Assembly: GCA_937920275.1 (NCBI GenBank)
Contig: CALGVD010000114.1
Coordinates: forward strand, 1-37,381
DNA length: 37,381 nucleotides
Direction of reading: 5' to 3'
From: an uncultured Pseudomonadota bacterium
Lineage (GTDB): Bacteria > Pseudomonadota > Gammaproteobacteria > Steroidobacterales > Steroidobacteraceae
Made by a program: the position numbers and the translations under genes. The notes under the pieces were generated by a model. It had not been told where the DNA came from. It searched no databases and worked only from the letters and a program-made list of their open reading frames with translations. Positions 6,732 to 17,088 of the stretch are shown here, one piece after another (within the stretch, counting starts at the first letter, position 1; each line of letters starts with the position of its first letter).

Positions 6732-9391
6732 ACCACCACATTCACGAGCTTGCGCGGCACCACGATCACCCTCTTCGGGGTCGCCTCGCCGACGAATCGC
6801 CGCACCATGTCGTCGGCGAGCGCGAGGGCGCGCACGGCGGCCTCGTCCGCATCGACCGACACGGAGATCTGGCTGCGCAGTTTGCCGTTGACCTGCACCG
6901 CGAGCGTGATCTCATCCTGCACCAACGCCTGTGCGTCGGCGGACGGCCAGCGCACATCGACCAGCGCGGTGTCGTGGCCGAGCGCTGCCCAGAGCGCGTG
7001 GGTGATGTGCGGCACCATCGGCGAGAGCGCGATGACAGCGATCTCCAGCGCCTCCTGGACCACCGCACGACCGGTGGCCGAGCGGTCCTCGAAGCGGCTG
7101 ATCGCGTTGAGCAGTTCCATCACCGCCGCCACGGCCGTGTTGAAGGTGCGGCGCCGCCCGATGTCGTCGGTGACCTTGGCGAGGGTCTGGTGGGCGGCGC
7201 GACGCAGCGCCTTCTGCGGGGCCGCCAACGGACCGGATGCGAGCGCCTCGCCGATCGCGGGTGCAGGCCCGGCAGAGACATGCTCGTGCACCGCCTTCCA
7301 GAGACGGCGCAGGAAACGGAACGATCCCTGCACGCCTTCGTCCGACCACTCGAGTGTCTGCTCGGGCGGCGAGGCGAACATCATGAAGAGCCGCGCCGTA
7401 TCGGCGCCGAACTTCTCGACGAGGCTCTGCGGATCGACCCCGTTGTTCTTGGACTTCGACATGGTGCCGAGACCGTCGTAGCGCACCTCGAGCGTGCTGC
7501 CATCAGGACGAGTGGCGATGTAGCGCTTCTCGCCAGCTTCGTCGACGACATCCACATCGGCGGGATTGAAGAAGCTGCGCCGGCCGGTGGCGGGCTGCTG
7601 CGAGTAGATATGGTTCAGCACCATACCCTGCGTGAAGAGGTTGGCGAACGGTTCATCGAGGTCGACGAGGCCGAGGTCGCGCATCACCTTGGTCCAGAAG
7701 CGCGCATAGAGCAGGTGCAGGATCGCGTGCTCGATGCCGCCGATGTACTGGTCCACCGGCAGCCAATAACGCGCGCGTTCATCCACCATCGATCGTGCGT
7801 TGTCCGGCGAGGCGAAACGCAGGAAATACCAGGACGAATCCACGAAGGTGTCCATGGTGTCGGTCTCGCGCCGCGCCGACCGGCCGCAAGCGGGGCAATC
7901 GACCTTGAAGAAAGCGGGCGTCTTGCCGAGCGGATTGCCGCTGCCATCGGGCACAAGGTCCTCCGGCAGCACCACCGGCAACTGCGCGTCCGGCACCGGG
8001 ACCTCGCCGCAATGATCGCAATGGATCAAGGGGATCGGACAGCCCCAGTAACGTTGCCGCGAGATGCCCCAGTCGCGCAGCCGGAACTGCACACGCTTGC
8101 GGCCGAGGCTGCGCGCTTCGAGCGCCGCCGTGATGGCATCGACCGCGACCTGGAAGCTGAGCCCTGTGAAATCGCCGGAATCGATCGTCAGTCCCTGCTC
8201 GCCGTAGGACGGTTGCCATGGCGCTTCGACCGTCTGCCACTCGACGCCCTCGGGCCGCACGACGGTGCGGATCGCGATGCCGTTCTGCGAGGCGAACTCG
8301 AAATCGCGTTCGTCGTGCGCGGGCACGCCCATCACCGCACCCTCGCCGTAGCCCATCAGCACATAGTTGGCGACCCAGACCTCGATCGGCTTGCCGGTGA
8401 AGGGATGCCGCACATGCAGCCCGGTCGGCCGACCCTTCTTCTCCATGGTGGCGACATCCGCCTCCATGGTGCTGCCGCGGCGGCACTCGTCGATGAAGGC
8501 CTGCAGCGCGGGGTCGCGCGCGCCCGCGGCGAGCGCGAGCGGATGCTCGGCAGCGACGGCCATGAAGGTCACGCCGAACAGCGTGTCGACACGGGTGGTG
8601 AACACCTTGAGCGCGGGCAGGTCCACCGCCGTCGCGTCGAGCGCGGCACGCGCATCGTCGGCCAGCGGGAAGGACACCTCCGCCCCCTCGCTGCGGCCGA
8701 TCCAGTTGGCCTGCATCGTGCGCACGCGCTCGGGCCAGCCATCGAGACCCTTGAGCGCACCGAGCAGCTCATCGGCGTAGGCCGTGATGTTGAGGTAGTA
8801 CATCGGGATCTCGCGCTTCTCGACGAGCGCGCCGGTGCGCCAGCCACGACCGTCGATCACCTGCTCGTTGGCGAGCACGGTCTGGTCGAGCGGATCCCAG
8901 TTCACGGCGCCGGTCTTTTTATACGCGATGCCTTTTTCGCGCATCCGCAGGAACAGCCATTGATTCCAGCGGTAATAGGACGGGTCGCAGGTCGCGAACT
9001 CACGCTCCCAGTCGAGCGCGAACCCGAGCGCCTGCAACTGCTTCTTCATGTACGCGATGTTGTCGCGGGTCCATTTGGCGGGCGCGACGCCGTTGGCCAT
9101 CGCGGCGTTCTCCGCGGGCAGACCGAACGCATCCCAACCCATCGGCTGCATCACATTGCGGCCCTGCATGCGCATGAAGCGCGACAGCGCATCGCCGATG
9201 GCGTAGTTGCGCACATGACCCATGTGCAACCGCCCGGAGGGATACGGGAACATGGAGAGACAGTAGAACTTCTCGCCGCGGGCTGAGGGACCCGCGTCCG
9301 GTGCAGGATCTAGACCCGCGAAGCTGCGGTGATCGGCCCAGTGCTGCTGTGCGGCACGCTCCACGGCGGCCGGGTCGTATCGTTCTTCCAT
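6728..9391 (-). CDS. leuS: leucyl-tRNA synthetase
   Basis: A class Ia synthetase of 887 residues (E. coli 860) that charges tRNA-Leu. The HIGH-like motif is HMGH (56-59, in [19 protein letters not shown]), the KMSKS motif is MSKSK (644-648). The CP1 editing domain spans roughly 230-430, with TTRVDTLFG (265-273) and [12 protein letters not shown] (355-366) for clearing mischarged tRNA. A zinc-type insert is visible at CDHCG (458-462) and CPACG (499-503). The ATG at 9391 gives the expected [18 protein letters not shown] start; the frame stays open further upstream but without family similarity. No strong ribosome binding site precedes it. lptE follows with overlapping codons. Confidence 0.97.
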   Translation of the reverse strand: MEERYDPAAVERAAQQHWADHRSFAGLDPAPDAGPSARGEKFYCLSMFPYPSGRLHMGHVRNYAIGDALSRFMRMQGRNVMQPMGWDAFGLPAENAAMANGVAPAKWTRDNIAYMKKQLQALGFALDWEREFATCDPSYYRWNQWLFLRMREKGIAYKKTGAVNWDPLDQTVLANEQVIDGRGWRTGALVEKREIPMYYLNITAYADELLGALKGLDGWPERVRTMQANWIGRSEGAEVSFPLADDARAALDATAVDLPALKVFTTRVDTLFGVTFMAVAAEHPLALAAGARDPALQAFIDECRRGSTMEADVATMEKKGRPTGLHVRHPFTGKPIEVWVANYVLMGYGEGAVMGVPAHDERDFEFASQNGIAIRTVVRPEGVEWQTVEAPWQPSYGEQGLTIDSGDFTGLSFQVAVDAITAALEARSLGRKRVQFRLRDWGISRQRYWGCPIPLIHCDHCGEVPVPDAQLPVVLPEDLVPDGSGNPLGKTPAFFKVDCPACGRSARRETDTMDTFVDSSWYFLRFASPDNARSMVDERARYWLPVDQYIGGIEHAILHLLYARFWTKVMRDLGLVDLDEPFANLFTQGMVLNHIYSQQPATGRRSFFNPADVDVVDEAGEKRYIATRPDGSTLEVRYDGLGTMSKSKNNGVDPQSLVEKFGADTARLFMMFASPPEQTLEWSDEGVQGSFRFLRRLWKAVHEHVSAGPAPAIGEALASGPLAAPQKALRRAAHQTLAKVTDDIGRRRTFNTAVAAVMELLNAISRFEDRSATGRAVVQEALEIAVIALSPMVPHITHALWAALGHDTALVDVRWPSADAQALVQDEITLAVQVNGKLRSQISVSVDADEAAVRALALADDMVRRFVGEATPKRVIVVPRKLVNVVV

Positions 9392-9407
9392 GGCAAAACC
9401 GCGCAAT

Positions 9408-9432
9408 TCCCGGATAAAAATGCAATCCGGGA
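9408..9432 (-). repeat. perfect inverted repeat in the leuS leader
   Basis: TCCCGGAT (9408-9415) and ATCCGGGA (9425-9432) form an 8-bp perfect stem with a 9-base loop, in the 91-base gap between the Do protease stop and leuS. In the leuS direction it ends 17 bases before the start codon. There is no U-tract directly after it, so it is not a standard terminator. It could be a leader hairpin or an operator. Confidence 0.5.
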
Positions 9433-9482
9433 GGATACACGACCGGCTGCACCGCTGCGCGACCGGCCATGTAGAGGACGGG

Positions 9483-11090
9483 TCAGCCGGGGCGGACCGG
9501 GATGAACACCTGCTGGTCACCACGCTGCACGAGCAAAGCGACCACCTTGCCGGCCTGCGAGACGGCGTCGCGGAATTCCTTGAGCGAGCGGGTGCGTTTG
9601 CCGTTCACACCGAGGATCAGATCGCCCCGCTGGATGCCCGACTCCCCGGCGGCGCCCTGGGCACGCTCTACGAGCAGCATGCCGTCCGCCGCTGCACCGT
9701 CCGTGGCGCGCCGTGCGCGCTCCTCGCTCGTGAGTTCGCGTACCACGAGACCGAGTCGATCCGCCACGTTGACCGGTGCCGCCGACTTGCCCACATCGGC
9801 CACCGTCGCCGCCGGCGGATCGAGCTCGCCGATGCGCACCGACAGGCGCTTGGTGGCGCGATCGCGCCAGATCTCAAGCGGTGCCTCGGTGCCCGGCCGG
9901 ATCAGGCCGATCACCGTCGGCAGTTCCTCCGAGCGCTCGATGAGCCGCCCATTGGCCGCGAGGATGATGTCGCCCTCACGCAGACCGGCTTTTGCCGCGG
10001 GCCCACCCGGCTCGACGCTGTTCACCAATGCACCACGCGGTCGGTCGAGACCGAAGCCCTCAGCGATGTCGGAGTTGACCACGCCGATGGCGACGCCGAT
10101 CTTGCCGCGTGCGACGCGGCCGTTCGCCACGAGCTGGCGCTGGATGTCGGTGGCGAGATCGATGGGGATCGCGAACGAGATGCCCATGTAGCCGCCCGAG
10201 CGGCTGTAGATCTGGGAGTTGATGCCGACCACTTCACCGTCGAGGTTGAAGAGCGGACCACCTGAATTGCCGGGATTCACCGCGACATCGGTCTGGATGA
10301 AGTTGACGAAGCGCGATTCCTGGCCGCCGAGCCCGCGACCGGTCGAACTGACGACGCCCGCCGTGACGCTGTTCTCGAAACCGAACGGCGAACCGATCGC
10401 GAACACCCATTCGCCGGGACGCAGCTTCTTCGGGTCACCGAGGCGTACCGAAGGCAATCCCTTGGCCTCGATGCGCAGCACGGCGACATCAGTCGCCTTG
10501 TCGAGCCCGACCAGCTCCGCCTTGAACTCGCGGCGGTCGGTCAGCCGGACGATGATCTCGTCGGCCTCGTCGACCACATGCGCGTTGGTCAGGAGCAGCC
10601 CGTCCGGGCTGATGATGAAGCCCGAACCCTTGCCGCCCGGCTGGCGCATCGAGGGGCCATCCTCACCGTCGTCCTGCGACGAGGGCGGACCGCCGCGCGG
10701 ATCCCGCCCACCCGGCGCACCCGGCATCCCGGGCAGACCGAAGCGACGGAAGAACTCGAACATCGGGTCGTCCGGCGCCATACCGCGACCGCGCAACGGC
10801 ACCCGCTTGCCCTTGGTGGAGATGTTGACCACGGCTGGACCGTGCTGCTGCACCAAAGAAGCGAAGTCGGGCAACATCATGCGGCCTTGGACGGCAGGCG
10901 TCGCCGGCGTGCGCGCCGCGGCGACATCCGAGGGTGTGGCCGCTTGGGCGACACCGGAGGCTTGGGCGACACCGGAGGAGGAGGCGGTGGAGGCCTGCGG
11001 CTGACAGGCCGTGAAGACCAGCACGGCTGACACCGCAGCGAGGCTGCGACGCACGAAGGGACGCTGAAGCATGGACAGTACCCGGTTCAT
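9483..11090 (-). CDS. Do/DegP-type periplasmic serine protease (MucD-like)
   Basis: An HtrA-family protease of 535 residues that degrades misfolded envelope proteins. The catalytic triad is His171 (TNAHVV), Asp201 (TDVAVL) and Ser276 (GNSGGP). Two PDZ domains follow (about 325-410 and 445-530). The N-terminus is a signal peptide ending in VFTACQP; Cys29 might be lipidated, although the lipobox is imperfect, so it could be soluble or membrane-anchored. A low-complexity region (30-70) contains an exact SGVAQA-type repeat encoded by an 18-bp DNA duplication, and a Gly/Pro-rich linker (118-155) precedes the protease fold. The ATG at 11090 has a good GAGGT six bases upstream. It lies 38 bases downstream of lnt, probably the same transcript. 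Confidence 0.95.
   Translation of the reverse strand: MNRVLSMLQRPFVRRSLAAVSAVLVFTACQPQASTASSSGVAQASGVAQAATPSDVAAARTPATPAVQGRMMLPDFASLVQQHGPAVVNISTKGKRVPLRGRGMAPDDPMFEFFRRFGLPGMPGAPGGRDPRGGPPSSQDDGEDGPSMRQPGGKGSGFIISPDGLLLTNAHVVDEADEIIVRLTDRREFKAELVGLDKATDVAVLRIEAKGLPSVRLGDPKKLRPGEWVFAIGSPFGFENSVTAGVVSSTGRGLGGQESRFVNFIQTDVAVNPGNSGGPLFNLDGEVVGINSQIYSRSGGYMGISFAIPIDLATDIQRQLVANGRVARGKIGVAIGVVNSDIAEGFGLDRPRGALVNSVEPGGPAAKAGLREGDIILAANGRLIERSEELPTVIGLIRPGTEAPLEIWRDRATKRLSVRIGELDPPAATVADVGKSAAPVNVADRLGLVVRELTSEERARRATDGAAADGMLLVERAQGAAGESGIQRGDLILGVNGKRTRSLKEFRDAVSQAGKVVALLVQRGDQQVFIPVRPG
10942..10977. repeat. 18-bp perfect tandem duplication in the Do protease gene
   Basis: Bases 10942-10959 (GCTTGGGCGACACCGGAG) are repeated exactly at 10960-10977. 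The unit is a multiple of three and adds six residues (SGVAQA register) to the low-complexity segment just after the signal peptide. Identical third-codon positions suggest a recent duplication. Confidence 0.9.
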
Positions 11091-11128
11091 GGTGACCTCA
11101 TCCTAGACCATGGCGCAGAGGGAAAAGT

Positions 11129-12697
11129 TCACGCCGGCGGGCGGACGGCGTCCCCCACCAGCGCGCGCCGTCGGGCGCGCCATAACGCGGCGGCAAGCAA
11201 GGCCAGCGCGGATACGATGAGGGGCAGATTGCCTGTTCGCGCGTAGGGCGGCAAGCCACTTCGGGGTTCGACGGCCGCCCGCAGCACCGCCGCTCGGTAC
11301 TCCGGTGCCGTTGCGACCAGTTCGCCCCGCGGGCCGATCACCGCCGAAACGCCGTCGTTGGCGGCACGGATCATGAACCGCCGCGCTTCCTGGGCCCGCA
11401 TCCGCGAGATCTGCAGGTGTTGATAGCGGGCGGGCGAACGCCCGAACCAGGCGTCGTTGGTGACATTGACGAGCGCGGTCGCCTCCTCGAGCGCCGGCAA
11501 CCGCGAAGACGCATAACCGTCCTCGTAGCAGATGCTGGCCTCGAGCACGAGCCCGGCGATGCGCAACGGCGACTGCCGCGCCGCGCCCGCGGTGAAGTCG
11601 GAGTAAGGCAGGCTCATCAGGCGCAGCCACCGACGCACCGGCGCCGGCACCGGGAAGAACTCGGCGAATGGCACGAGATGGTGCTTGTCGTAGAACTGCG
11701 GATCCTCACCGAACGCGAGGATGGAGTTGAAATAGAGCGGCTCAGCGCCCTTTTCGAGCACCTCCGAGCGGATCAAGCCCATCAGCAGGCTGCTGCCATG
11801 CACCTCGGTCTGCTGCGCCAAAGACCGCAGCAACGGGATGTGGTTGTTGGCGAGGTCGGGGATCGCAGCCTCTGGCCACACGATCAGCGGCACACCGAGC
11901 GATCGGAGCGTGAGGTCACGATAGCGGGTGATGGTGACCTCGAGGTTCTCCGCGACCCACTTCTGGTCCTGCGGGATGGCGCCCTGGATGACCGCCACCT
12001 GTACCGGCGCGCCGGCTGGACGGGTCCAATCGATGCGATCGAGCGCCGCACCGAGCGGCCACGGCACGATCAGCAGCGCCCACGGCAGGAACGACCGCGG
12101 CAGGAACGACCGTGGCAGGAACGACCGTGGCAGATCGCCCGTCGCCCACTCGCGCTGCAGCATGACGAGCGCACCGGCCATCGTGACCAACACAAGGGAG
12201 ATGAGGTGCGCGCCGCCGATCGGCGCGTAGCCCGCAAGCCAGGTATCGGTCTGCGTGTAGCCGAGCGACAACCAGCCGAAGCCCGAGAGGAACCAACCCC
12301 GCAGCCACTCGAGCAGCCACCACAGCGCCGGCAGTCCGGCGAGCCAGCGCCACGGACCCGTCACAGGCAGCCAGCGCGCCGCGAGATAACCCAGCAGCGC
12401 GTGATAGCCGGCCATCAAGGCGACCAAGGCCGCTACCAGCGACACCGCGAGCCAGACCGGCGCCTTGCCGAAACCCTGGATGCTGAGATAAAGCCACCAG
12501 GTCCCGGCGGCGAACATGCCGACCCCGAAACAGAACCCGAGCCAGGCTGCGCGGCGTGGTGCAACGCCCTCCAACGCGAGGAACAAGAGCGCCGGCGCCG
12601 CCACCGCCAAAGGCCAGAGACCGGTGGGCGCGAATGCGAGCGTGAGCAACGCGCCGGCGGACAGCACCAGAAGGGGCGCCCAGCGTTGAGGCAACAC
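11129..12697 (-). CDS. lnt: apolipoprotein N-acyltransferase
   Basis: Lnt adds the third acyl chain to the N-terminal cysteine of lipoproteins at the periplasmic face of the inner membrane. The 522-residue protein has a cluster of N-terminal membrane helices (about 1-218), a nitrilase domain (about 230-480) and a C-terminal helix (about 495-512). The catalytic triad is visible: Glu276 (WPEAAIP), Lys338 (YDKHHLVPF) and Cys390 (ASICYED). The start is GTG at 12697, 29 bases after the corC stop; corC-lnt order is conserved. An unusual LPRSF repeat (three copies, 189-203) lies in the predicted cytoplasmic loop before the last helix of the N-terminal cluster. Targets in this window include LptE and the small lipoprotein at 20616. 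Confidence 0.95.
   Translation of the reverse strand: MLPQRWAPLLVLSAGALLTLAFAPTGLWPLAVAAPALLFLALEGVAPRRAAWLGFCFGVGMFAAGTWWLYLSIQGFGKAPVWLAVSLVAALVALMAGYHALLGYLAARWLPVTGPWRWLAGLPALWWLLEWLRGWFLSGFGWLSLGYTQTDTWLAGYAPIGGAHLISLVLVTMAGALVMLQREWATGDLPRSFLPRSFLPRSFLPWALLIVPWPLGAALDRIDWTRPAGAPVQVAVIQGAIPQDQKWVAENLEVTITRYRDLTLRSLGVPLIVWPEAAIPDLANNHIPLLRSLAQQTEVHGSSLLMGLIRSEVLEKGAEPLYFNSILAFGEDPQFYDKHHLVPFAEFFPVPAPVRRWLRLMSLPYSDFTAGAARQSPLRIAGLVLEASICYEDGYASSRLPALEEATALVNVTNDAWFGRSPARYQHLQISRMRAQEARRFMIRAANDGVSAVIGPRGELVATAPEYRAAVLRAAVEPRSGLPPYARTGNLPLIVSALALLAAALWRARRRALVGDAVRPPA
12084..12133. repeat. 15-bp tandem repeat, three copies, inside lnt
   Basis: GGCAGGAACGACCG[C/T] occurs at 12084-12098, 12099-12113 and 12114-12128, and five bases of a fourth copy follow. 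Copies differ only at the last base. Read on the minus strand they encode LPRSF three times. Confidence 0.95.
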
Positions 12698-12726
12698 CGG
12701 CGCCGGCAGCGAGGGCTCTGCAGCGT

Positions 12727-13593
12727 TCAGTCGCTGCTCCCACGCTCCTCGAGCGGCAGTAAATCACGCGGCGCGGTGACCTTGATCGCCTCCACACGCC
12801 GACGATCGACGCGCAGCACCCGTAGTTCGAGTTCGCCCACCTGCAGCACCTCACCACGACGCGGCATCCGCCCGAGCTTCTGCATGACGAGCCCGGCAAC
12901 GGTGTCGAAAGCCTCATCCGAGAGGTCGGTACCGAAGAATTCGTTGAAGCTGTCGATCGGTGTGGCGCCACGCACCAAGTATTGACCCTCGGACTCGCGA
13001 CGGATGTCGTGTTCCTCGTCGACATCGAACTCGTCGTCGATGTCACCCACGATCTGCTCGATGGCGTCCTCGATCGTGACGAGCCCGGCGACCCCGCCGT
13101 ACTCGTCGATCACGATGGCCATATGGTTTCGGTTGCGGCGGAACTCTTTGAGGAGGACGTTGACCCGCTTGGATTCCGGCACTACGACCGCCGGACGCGT
13201 GCACTCGCGGATGTCGAAATCTTCGGCGTCGCCTGAGGCGAACACCCGCAGCACATCTTTGGCGAGCAGGATGCCGACGATGTCGTCACGGTCGTCATCC
13301 ATCACCGGGAAGCGTGAGTGGCCCGACTCGACCAGCACCGGCAGCAGCTTGGAGGGCGGATCGTCGCGGCGTACCACCACCATCTGCGCGCGGGGCACCA
13401 TGATGTCGCGCACCTGCAACTCCGCGACGCCGAGCACACCTTCCAGCATCCGCAGGGCGTCCGCATCGATCAGCCCGCTGTCGGCCGCCTGACGCAGTTG
13501 CAGCGAGAGATCTTCACGATCGTCCGCTTCGCCGGACAATGCCCGACCGAGTTTGCGCATCCAGTTCATCGCACCGCTACCTGTATTGGTCAT
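12727..13593 (-). CDS. corC: CorC/YbeX-type CBS-domain transporter-associated protein
   Basis: A 288-residue protein with two CBS domains (about 64-120 and 130-185, including VRDIMVPRAQM and the DEYGGVAGLVTIEDAIEQIVGDI stretch) and a C-terminal CorC_HlyC domain (about 200-275). Members are linked to magnesium/cobalt efflux and, in some lineages, to ribosome and envelope homeostasis. The ATG at 13593 is chosen because gcgaggaac lies just upstream and the N-terminus then resembles E. coli YbeX; this makes the gene overlap the last 17 bases of ybeY. It precedes lnt, as in E. coli (ybeZ-ybeY-ybeX-lnt). Confidence 0.93.
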   Translation of the reverse strand: MTNTGSGAMNWMRKLGRALSGEADDREDLSLQLRQAADSGLIDADALRMLEGVLGVAELQVRDIMVPRAQMVVVRRDDPPSKLLPVLVESGHSRFPVMDDDRDDIVGILLAKDVLRVFASGDAEDFDIRECTRPAVVVPESKRVNVLLKEFRRNRNHMAIVIDEYGGVAGLVTIEDAIEQIVGDIDDEFDVDEEHDIRRESEGQYLVRGATPIDSFNEFFGTDLSDEAFDTVAGLVMQKLGRMPRRGEVLQVGELELRVLRVDRRRVEAIKVTAPRDLLPLEERGSSD

Positions 13594-14101
13594 GTTCCTC
13601 GCCTTCGGGGGGCGCATAAGGGTCAGAAAAACCGAGGGCTGCAAGCACCCGTCGTTCACGGCGCTCCATGCGCCGAGCGTCGATCGTACGCTCGTGGTCG
13701 TAGCCGAGCAGATGCAGGCAACCGTGGACCACCAAGTGTGCCCAATGCGCGATGGGCGGCTTGCCCTGCCGTGCCGCCTCGCGCGCCACCACCGGCGCGC
13801 AGAGCACGATGTCTCCGAGCGGCCGGGTGCGTCGTCTGGCAGCGCCCGTGGCTGCGGGAGCGCCGGTCGGCACCGGGAACGAGAGGACGTTGGTGGCGTA
13901 ATCCCGCCCGCGCCAGACGAGATTGAGCTTCCGCCCCTCAGCCAGTCCCACCACCCGCACGGCGACCTCGGCGCCGTCGCCCCGCGACCCGGCGGCAGCG
14001 CGCGCCCAGGTCGTGAAGCGTGCAGCGGCCGGCAAGGCGCTGCGCACGCTGCTCTGAAGATCGACGGCGAGCGGTGGCCGTGAGGGGGCTGGTCGGCTCA
14101 T
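13577..14101 (-). CDS. ybeY: endoribonuclease YbeY (16S rRNA maturation and quality control)
   Basis: A 174-residue metal-dependent RNase involved in 16S rRNA 3'-end maturation and 70S quality control. The zinc motif [11 protein letters not shown] is at 126-136 (His126, His130, His136), and the conserved TNVLSFP (70-76) and LGDIVL (95-100) segments are present. A Gly/Ala/Arg-rich insert (79-93) separates the two. The ATG at 14101 overlaps the phoH stop (ATGA), so translation is probably coupled. Confidence 0.95.
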   Translation of the reverse strand: MSRPAPSRPPLAVDLQSSVRSALPAAARFTTWARAAAGSRGDGAEVAVRVVGLAEGRKLNLVWRGRDYATNVLSFPVPTGAPAATGAARRRTRPLGDIVLCAPVVAREAARQGKPPIAHWAHLVVHGCLHLLGYDHERTIDARRMERRERRVLAALGFSDPYAPPEGEEHDQYR

Positions 14102-15093
14102 CGAGGCGGATCACCTGCGTTCGGCTGGGCTTCGTAAGCCTGCACGATGCGCTGCACCAATGGATGGCGCACGACATCGCGCGCCTCGAAGAACTGGAAG
14201 CCGATGCCGTGTACGCCGCGCAGCACACCGAGCACATGGCGCAGCCCGGACATCCGTCCAGGCGGCAGGTCGGTCTGCGTGACATCGCCCGTCACCACGG
14301 CGCGGGAGCCGAACCCCATGCGGGTCAGGAACATCTTCATCTGCTCGACGGTGGTGTTCTGTGCCTCATCGAGGATGATGAACGAGTCGTTCAGAGAGCG
14401 ACCACGCATGAAAGCGAGCGGCGCGACCTCGATGATGTTGCGTTCGATGAGCTTGGCGACCCGCTCGAAGCCCATCATCTCGTAGAGCGCGTCGTACATG
14501 GGCCGCAGATAGGGATCGACCTTCTGAGTGAGATCGCCTGGCAGGAACCCCAGACGCTCGCCCGCCTCGACTGCGGGCCGTACCAGCACGATCCGGCGGA
14601 CCCGGTCGGACTGCAGCGCCTCCACCGCGCACGCGACGGCGAGATAGGTCTTGCCGGTGCCCGCAGGGCCGATCCCGAAGGTGAGGTCTTGGCGACGGAT
14701 GCAGCGCATGTACTCCCGCTGGTTGGCGCCCCTCGGCCGCAGCGTCCCGCGCAGCGTGCGCACGGTCGGCTCGTCCTCCTGCTCGGCCGCGTCAGCCGGG
14801 GCATCCACGCCGCGATCCGCGTGGTCACGCAACGCCAGATGCACCGCTTCGGGCGTGATGTCCTCGGTGTGCGCCAGCGACGCAAGTTCGCGCAGCAACG
14901 GCTCAGCCGACGCCGCGCCCGCGCCGATCGCGACGAAAGCATTGCCGCGACGGCGCAGCTCCACGCCGAGCCGCGCTTCGATGAGCCGCAGGTTCGCATC
15001 GAGTGGACCGCAGAGCGCGGCAAGCATCGTGTTGTCGGCTGTGGCCAGTTCGAACTCTTGGCGCTGGGGGGGCTCCGCGGAACGCTCAGGCAT
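14098..15093 (-). CDS. ybeZ: PhoH-like ATPase (YbeZ)
   Basis: A 331-residue cytosolic P-loop ATPase of the PhoH family, thought to work with YbeY in RNA metabolism. Walker A GPAGTGKT is at 142-149 and Walker [10 protein letters not shown] at 238-246. The N-terminal third (about 15-90) resembles the KH/R3H-like region of the family. The ATG at 15093 is favoured: GAGGTGG lies about five bases upstream, and the gene then overlaps the miaB end by 8 bases. Confidence 0.94.
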   Translation of the reverse strand: MPERSAEPPQRQEFELATADNTMLAALCGPLDANLRLIEARLGVELRRRGNAFVAIGAGAASAEPLLRELASLAHTEDITPEAVHLALRDHADRGVDAPADAAEQEDEPTVRTLRGTLRPRGANQREYMRCIRRQDLTFGIGPAGTGKTYLAVACAVEALQSDRVRRIVLVRPAVEAGERLGFLPGDLTQKVDPYLRPMYDALYEMMGFERVAKLIERNIIEVAPLAFMRGRSLNDSFIILDEAQNTTVEQMKMFLTRMGFGSRAVVTGDVTQTDLPPGRMSGLRHVLGVLRGVHGIGFQFFEARDVVRHPLVQRIVQAYEAQPNAGDPPR

Positions 15094-16450
15094 GGGCCAC
15101 CTCGGCTGCAAGGATCCGGCCGCGCAGCGAATGCGAACGGGCCTCGGTGATCTCGACATCGACGAAACGGCCGACCAACGCAGAGGGTCCCGGGAAATTG
15201 ACCCAGCGGTTGTCCTCGGTCCGTCCCGCGAGTTCGGTGACATCGCGACGCGAGGGCTTGGCGACCAACACCCGCTGACGGCTACCCACCATCGCAAGGC
15301 TGCGGGCGTGGGCCTGTTCATCGAGCAGCGCCTGCAGGCGCACCAGCCGCGCCTGCTTCTCCTCGGGCGAGACTTCGTCGGGCAGCGAGGCGGCAGGCGT
15401 CCCCGGCCGACGGCTGTAGAGGAAACTGAAGGATTGGTCGATGTCCAGATCGCGCACCAGACGCAGCGTCGCTTCGAAGTCACGCTCGGTCTCACCGGGA
15501 AAGCCGACGATGAAATCGGAGGACACGGCGATCCCGGGCCGCACGGCGCGCAGCCGACGGATGCGGTCCTTGAATTCGAGCGCCGTATAACCGCGTTTCA
15601 TGAGCGATAAGATGCGGTCAGAACCCGACTGCACCGGCAAGTGCAGATGTGCCGCAAGCTTCGGCACGCTGGCGTAAGCCTCGATGAGGCTCTCGTCGAA
15701 CTCGAGCGGATGCGAGGTGGTGAAGCGGATGCGGCCGACGCCCGGCAGGGCTGCCACATGGTGTACGAGCGTGGCGAGGTCGGCCTCGAAGCCATCATCC
15801 ATCGGACCACGGTACGCGTTGACATTCTGGCCGAGCAGCGTGACCTCGCGCACGCCCTGCGCGACGAGCGACCGCACTTCATCCATCACGGACTCGAACG
15901 GGCGACTGATCTCCTCGCCCCGCGTATACGGGACGACACAGAAACTGCAGTACTTGCTGCAGCCTTCCATGATGGAGACGAACGCCGAGGCGCCTTCCGC
16001 GCGCGGCGCGGGCAGGTGGTCGAACTTCTCGATCTCGGGGAAGCTGATGTCGACGACGGCGCGACCGTGGCTGCGCAGCTCGGCGAGCATCTCCGGCAAA
16101 CGATGCAAGGTCTGCGGGCCGAACACGAGGTCGACCTGCGGGGCGCGCGCCGTGATCGCTGCGCCTTCTTGGCTCGCGACGCAACCCCCGACCCCGATGA
16201 CCACTTCCGGCCGGCGCGCCTTGATCGCGCGCCATTCACCGAGCAACGAAAACACCTTGTCCTGCGCCTTCTCGCGCACCGAGCAGGTGTTCATGATCAG
16301 GACATCGGCCTGCTCCGGATCGTCGGTAGGCTCGAGGCCCTCTGCCGAGGCGAGCACGTCGCCCATGCGGGCAGAGTCGTACTCGTTCATCTGGCAGCCG
16401 AAGGACTTGATGAAATAGCGGCCTGGCATGCGCTCAGAACGGGATGTCAT
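15086..16450 (-). CDS. miaB: tRNA-2-methylthio-N6-dimethylallyladenosine synthase MiaB
   Basis: A radical-SAM methylthiotransferase that modifies A37 of tRNAs reading UNN codons. The N-terminal UPF0004 domain supplies three cluster cysteines (C19 in [11 protein letters not shown]56 in NTCSVRE, C90 in GGCVASQ). The radical-SAM motif is GCSKYCSFC (163-171; C164, C168, C171), and a TRAM domain ends the 454-residue protein. The start at 16450 has AAGGAAAG upstream and overlaps the ssb end by 17 bases; ATG at 16429 is an alternative with a more canonical N-terminus but no ribosome binding site. Confidence 0.95.
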   Translation of the reverse strand: MTSRSERMPGRYFIKSFGCQMNEYDSARMGDVLASAEGLEPTDDPEQADVLIMNTCSVREKAQDKVFSLLGEWRAIKARRPEVVIGVGGCVASQEGAAITARAPQVDLVFGPQTLHRLPEMLAELRSHGRAVVDISFPEIEKFDHLPAPRAEGASAFVSIMEGCSKYCSFCVVPYTRGEEISRPFESVMDEVRSLVAQGVREVTLLGQNVNAYRGPMDDGFEADLATLVHHVAALPGVGRIRFTTSHPLEFDESLIEAYASVPKLAAHLHLPVQSGSDRILSLMKRGYTALEFKDRIRRLRAVRPGIAVSSDFIVGFPGETERDFEATLRLVRDLDIDQSFSFLYSRRPGTPAASLPDEVSPEEKQARLVRLQALLDEQAHARSLAMVGSRQRVLVAKPSRRDVTELAGRTEDNRWVNFPGPSALVGRFVDVEITEARSHSLRGRILAAEVAHA

Positions 16451-16916
16451 CGTCGAAACTTTCCTTGTCGTCGGCACGCGGACCCTCGTAGCCGCCCGCA
16501 TCGCCACCACGACCGCCGCTACCGGAGGAGGCGCGGGCCTCGCCTCGGCCCTCGCCGCGACCCTCGCCGCCCATGCCGCCGCGGCTGCCGAGCATCTGCA
16601 TCTCGTTGGCGACGATCTCGGTGGTGTAGCGGTCGTTGCCGGCCTTGTCCTGCCACTTACGGGTACGCAGGCGGCCTTCGATATAGACCTGCGAACCTTT
16701 GCGCAGGTACTCGCCGGAGATCTCGGCCAAGCGGCCGAACATCGCGACGCTATGCCATTCGGTCTGCTCTTTCATCTCGCCGGTCGTCTTGTCCTTCCAG
16801 GACTCGGAGGTGGCGATACGAAGATTGCAGACCGTCATGCCGGAGGGCATGGCTTTGGTTTCTGGATCCTGACCAAGATTGCCGACGAGGATGACTTTGT
16901 TGATGCCGCGCGCCAT
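16434..16916 (-). CDS. ssb: single-stranded DNA-binding protein
   Basis: A 160-residue SSB that coats single-stranded DNA in replication and repair. The OB fold covers residues 1 to about 110 ([19 protein letters not shown] at the start). A flexible Gly/Arg/Glu-rich linker (about 111-150) contains [13 protein letters not shown], and the C-terminal partner-docking tip DDDIPF is at 155-160. The ATG at 16916 gives the universal family N-terminus. The gene is divergent from uvrA, as in E. coli, across a 216-base spacer. miaB starts inside its last codons. Confidence 0.97.
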   Translation of the reverse strand: MARGINKVILVGNLGQDPETKAMPSGMTVCNLRIATSESWKDKTTGEMKEQTEWHSVAMFGRLAEISGEYLRKGSQVYIEGRLRTRKWQDKAGNDRYTTEIVANEMQMLGSRGGMGGEGRGEGRGEARASSGSGGRGGDAGGYEGPRADDKESFDDDIPF

Positions 16917-17000
16917 GGGTAAGTCCTGTGTTCGGGGTGGTGCCGACGGCCCTGCGCCGGCGTCGGGCGGCGGGCCAAACATGAACCGCCGCATGGGGAG

Positions 17001-17006
17001 ATTCTA
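17001..17006 (-). promoter_or_regulatory. candidate -10 element for the ssb transcript
   Basis: On the minus strand TAGAAT (5 of 6 matches to the sigma-70 -10 box) lies 85 bases upstream of ssb. No good -35 box was found at 16-18 bases, so the call is weak. Confidence 0.35.
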
Positions 17007-17064
17007 GTCGCCCCCCGCCTTGCCTGCACCGCCAATATCCGGGCAAATCACGCCGATTTGGGCG

Positions 17065-17088
17065 CTTGCCGTGCGGGCAAGGTAGACT
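17065..17088 (+). promoter_or_regulatory. candidate uvrA promoter/operator region
   Basis: An inverted repeat CTTGCC-N5-GGCAAG (17065-17070 and 17076-17081) lies directly before TAGACT (17083-17088), a possible -10 box 45 bases upstream of uvrA. No clear -35 box and no E. coli-type LexA box (CTG-N10-CAG with an A/T-rich centre) were seen. The repeat could be an operator. Confidence 0.35.

Noticed and set aside
6974-9286. A 770-codon open frame on the plus strand opposite leuS
   Set aside because: Antisense shadow with His/Arg/Asp-biased, low-information sequence; leuS has all expected motifs.
9392-9523. N-terminal extension of leuS upstream of 9391
   Set aside because: The frame is open, but the extra 44 residues overlap the protease gene end and have no resemblance to leucyl-tRNA synthetases, while [11 protein letters not shown] is the family start.
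11417-12985. A 522-codon open frame opposite lnt and corC, including tandem ERPRQERP repeats
   Set aside because: The repeats are the reverse reading of the 15-bp repeat in lnt; there is no start context or family match.
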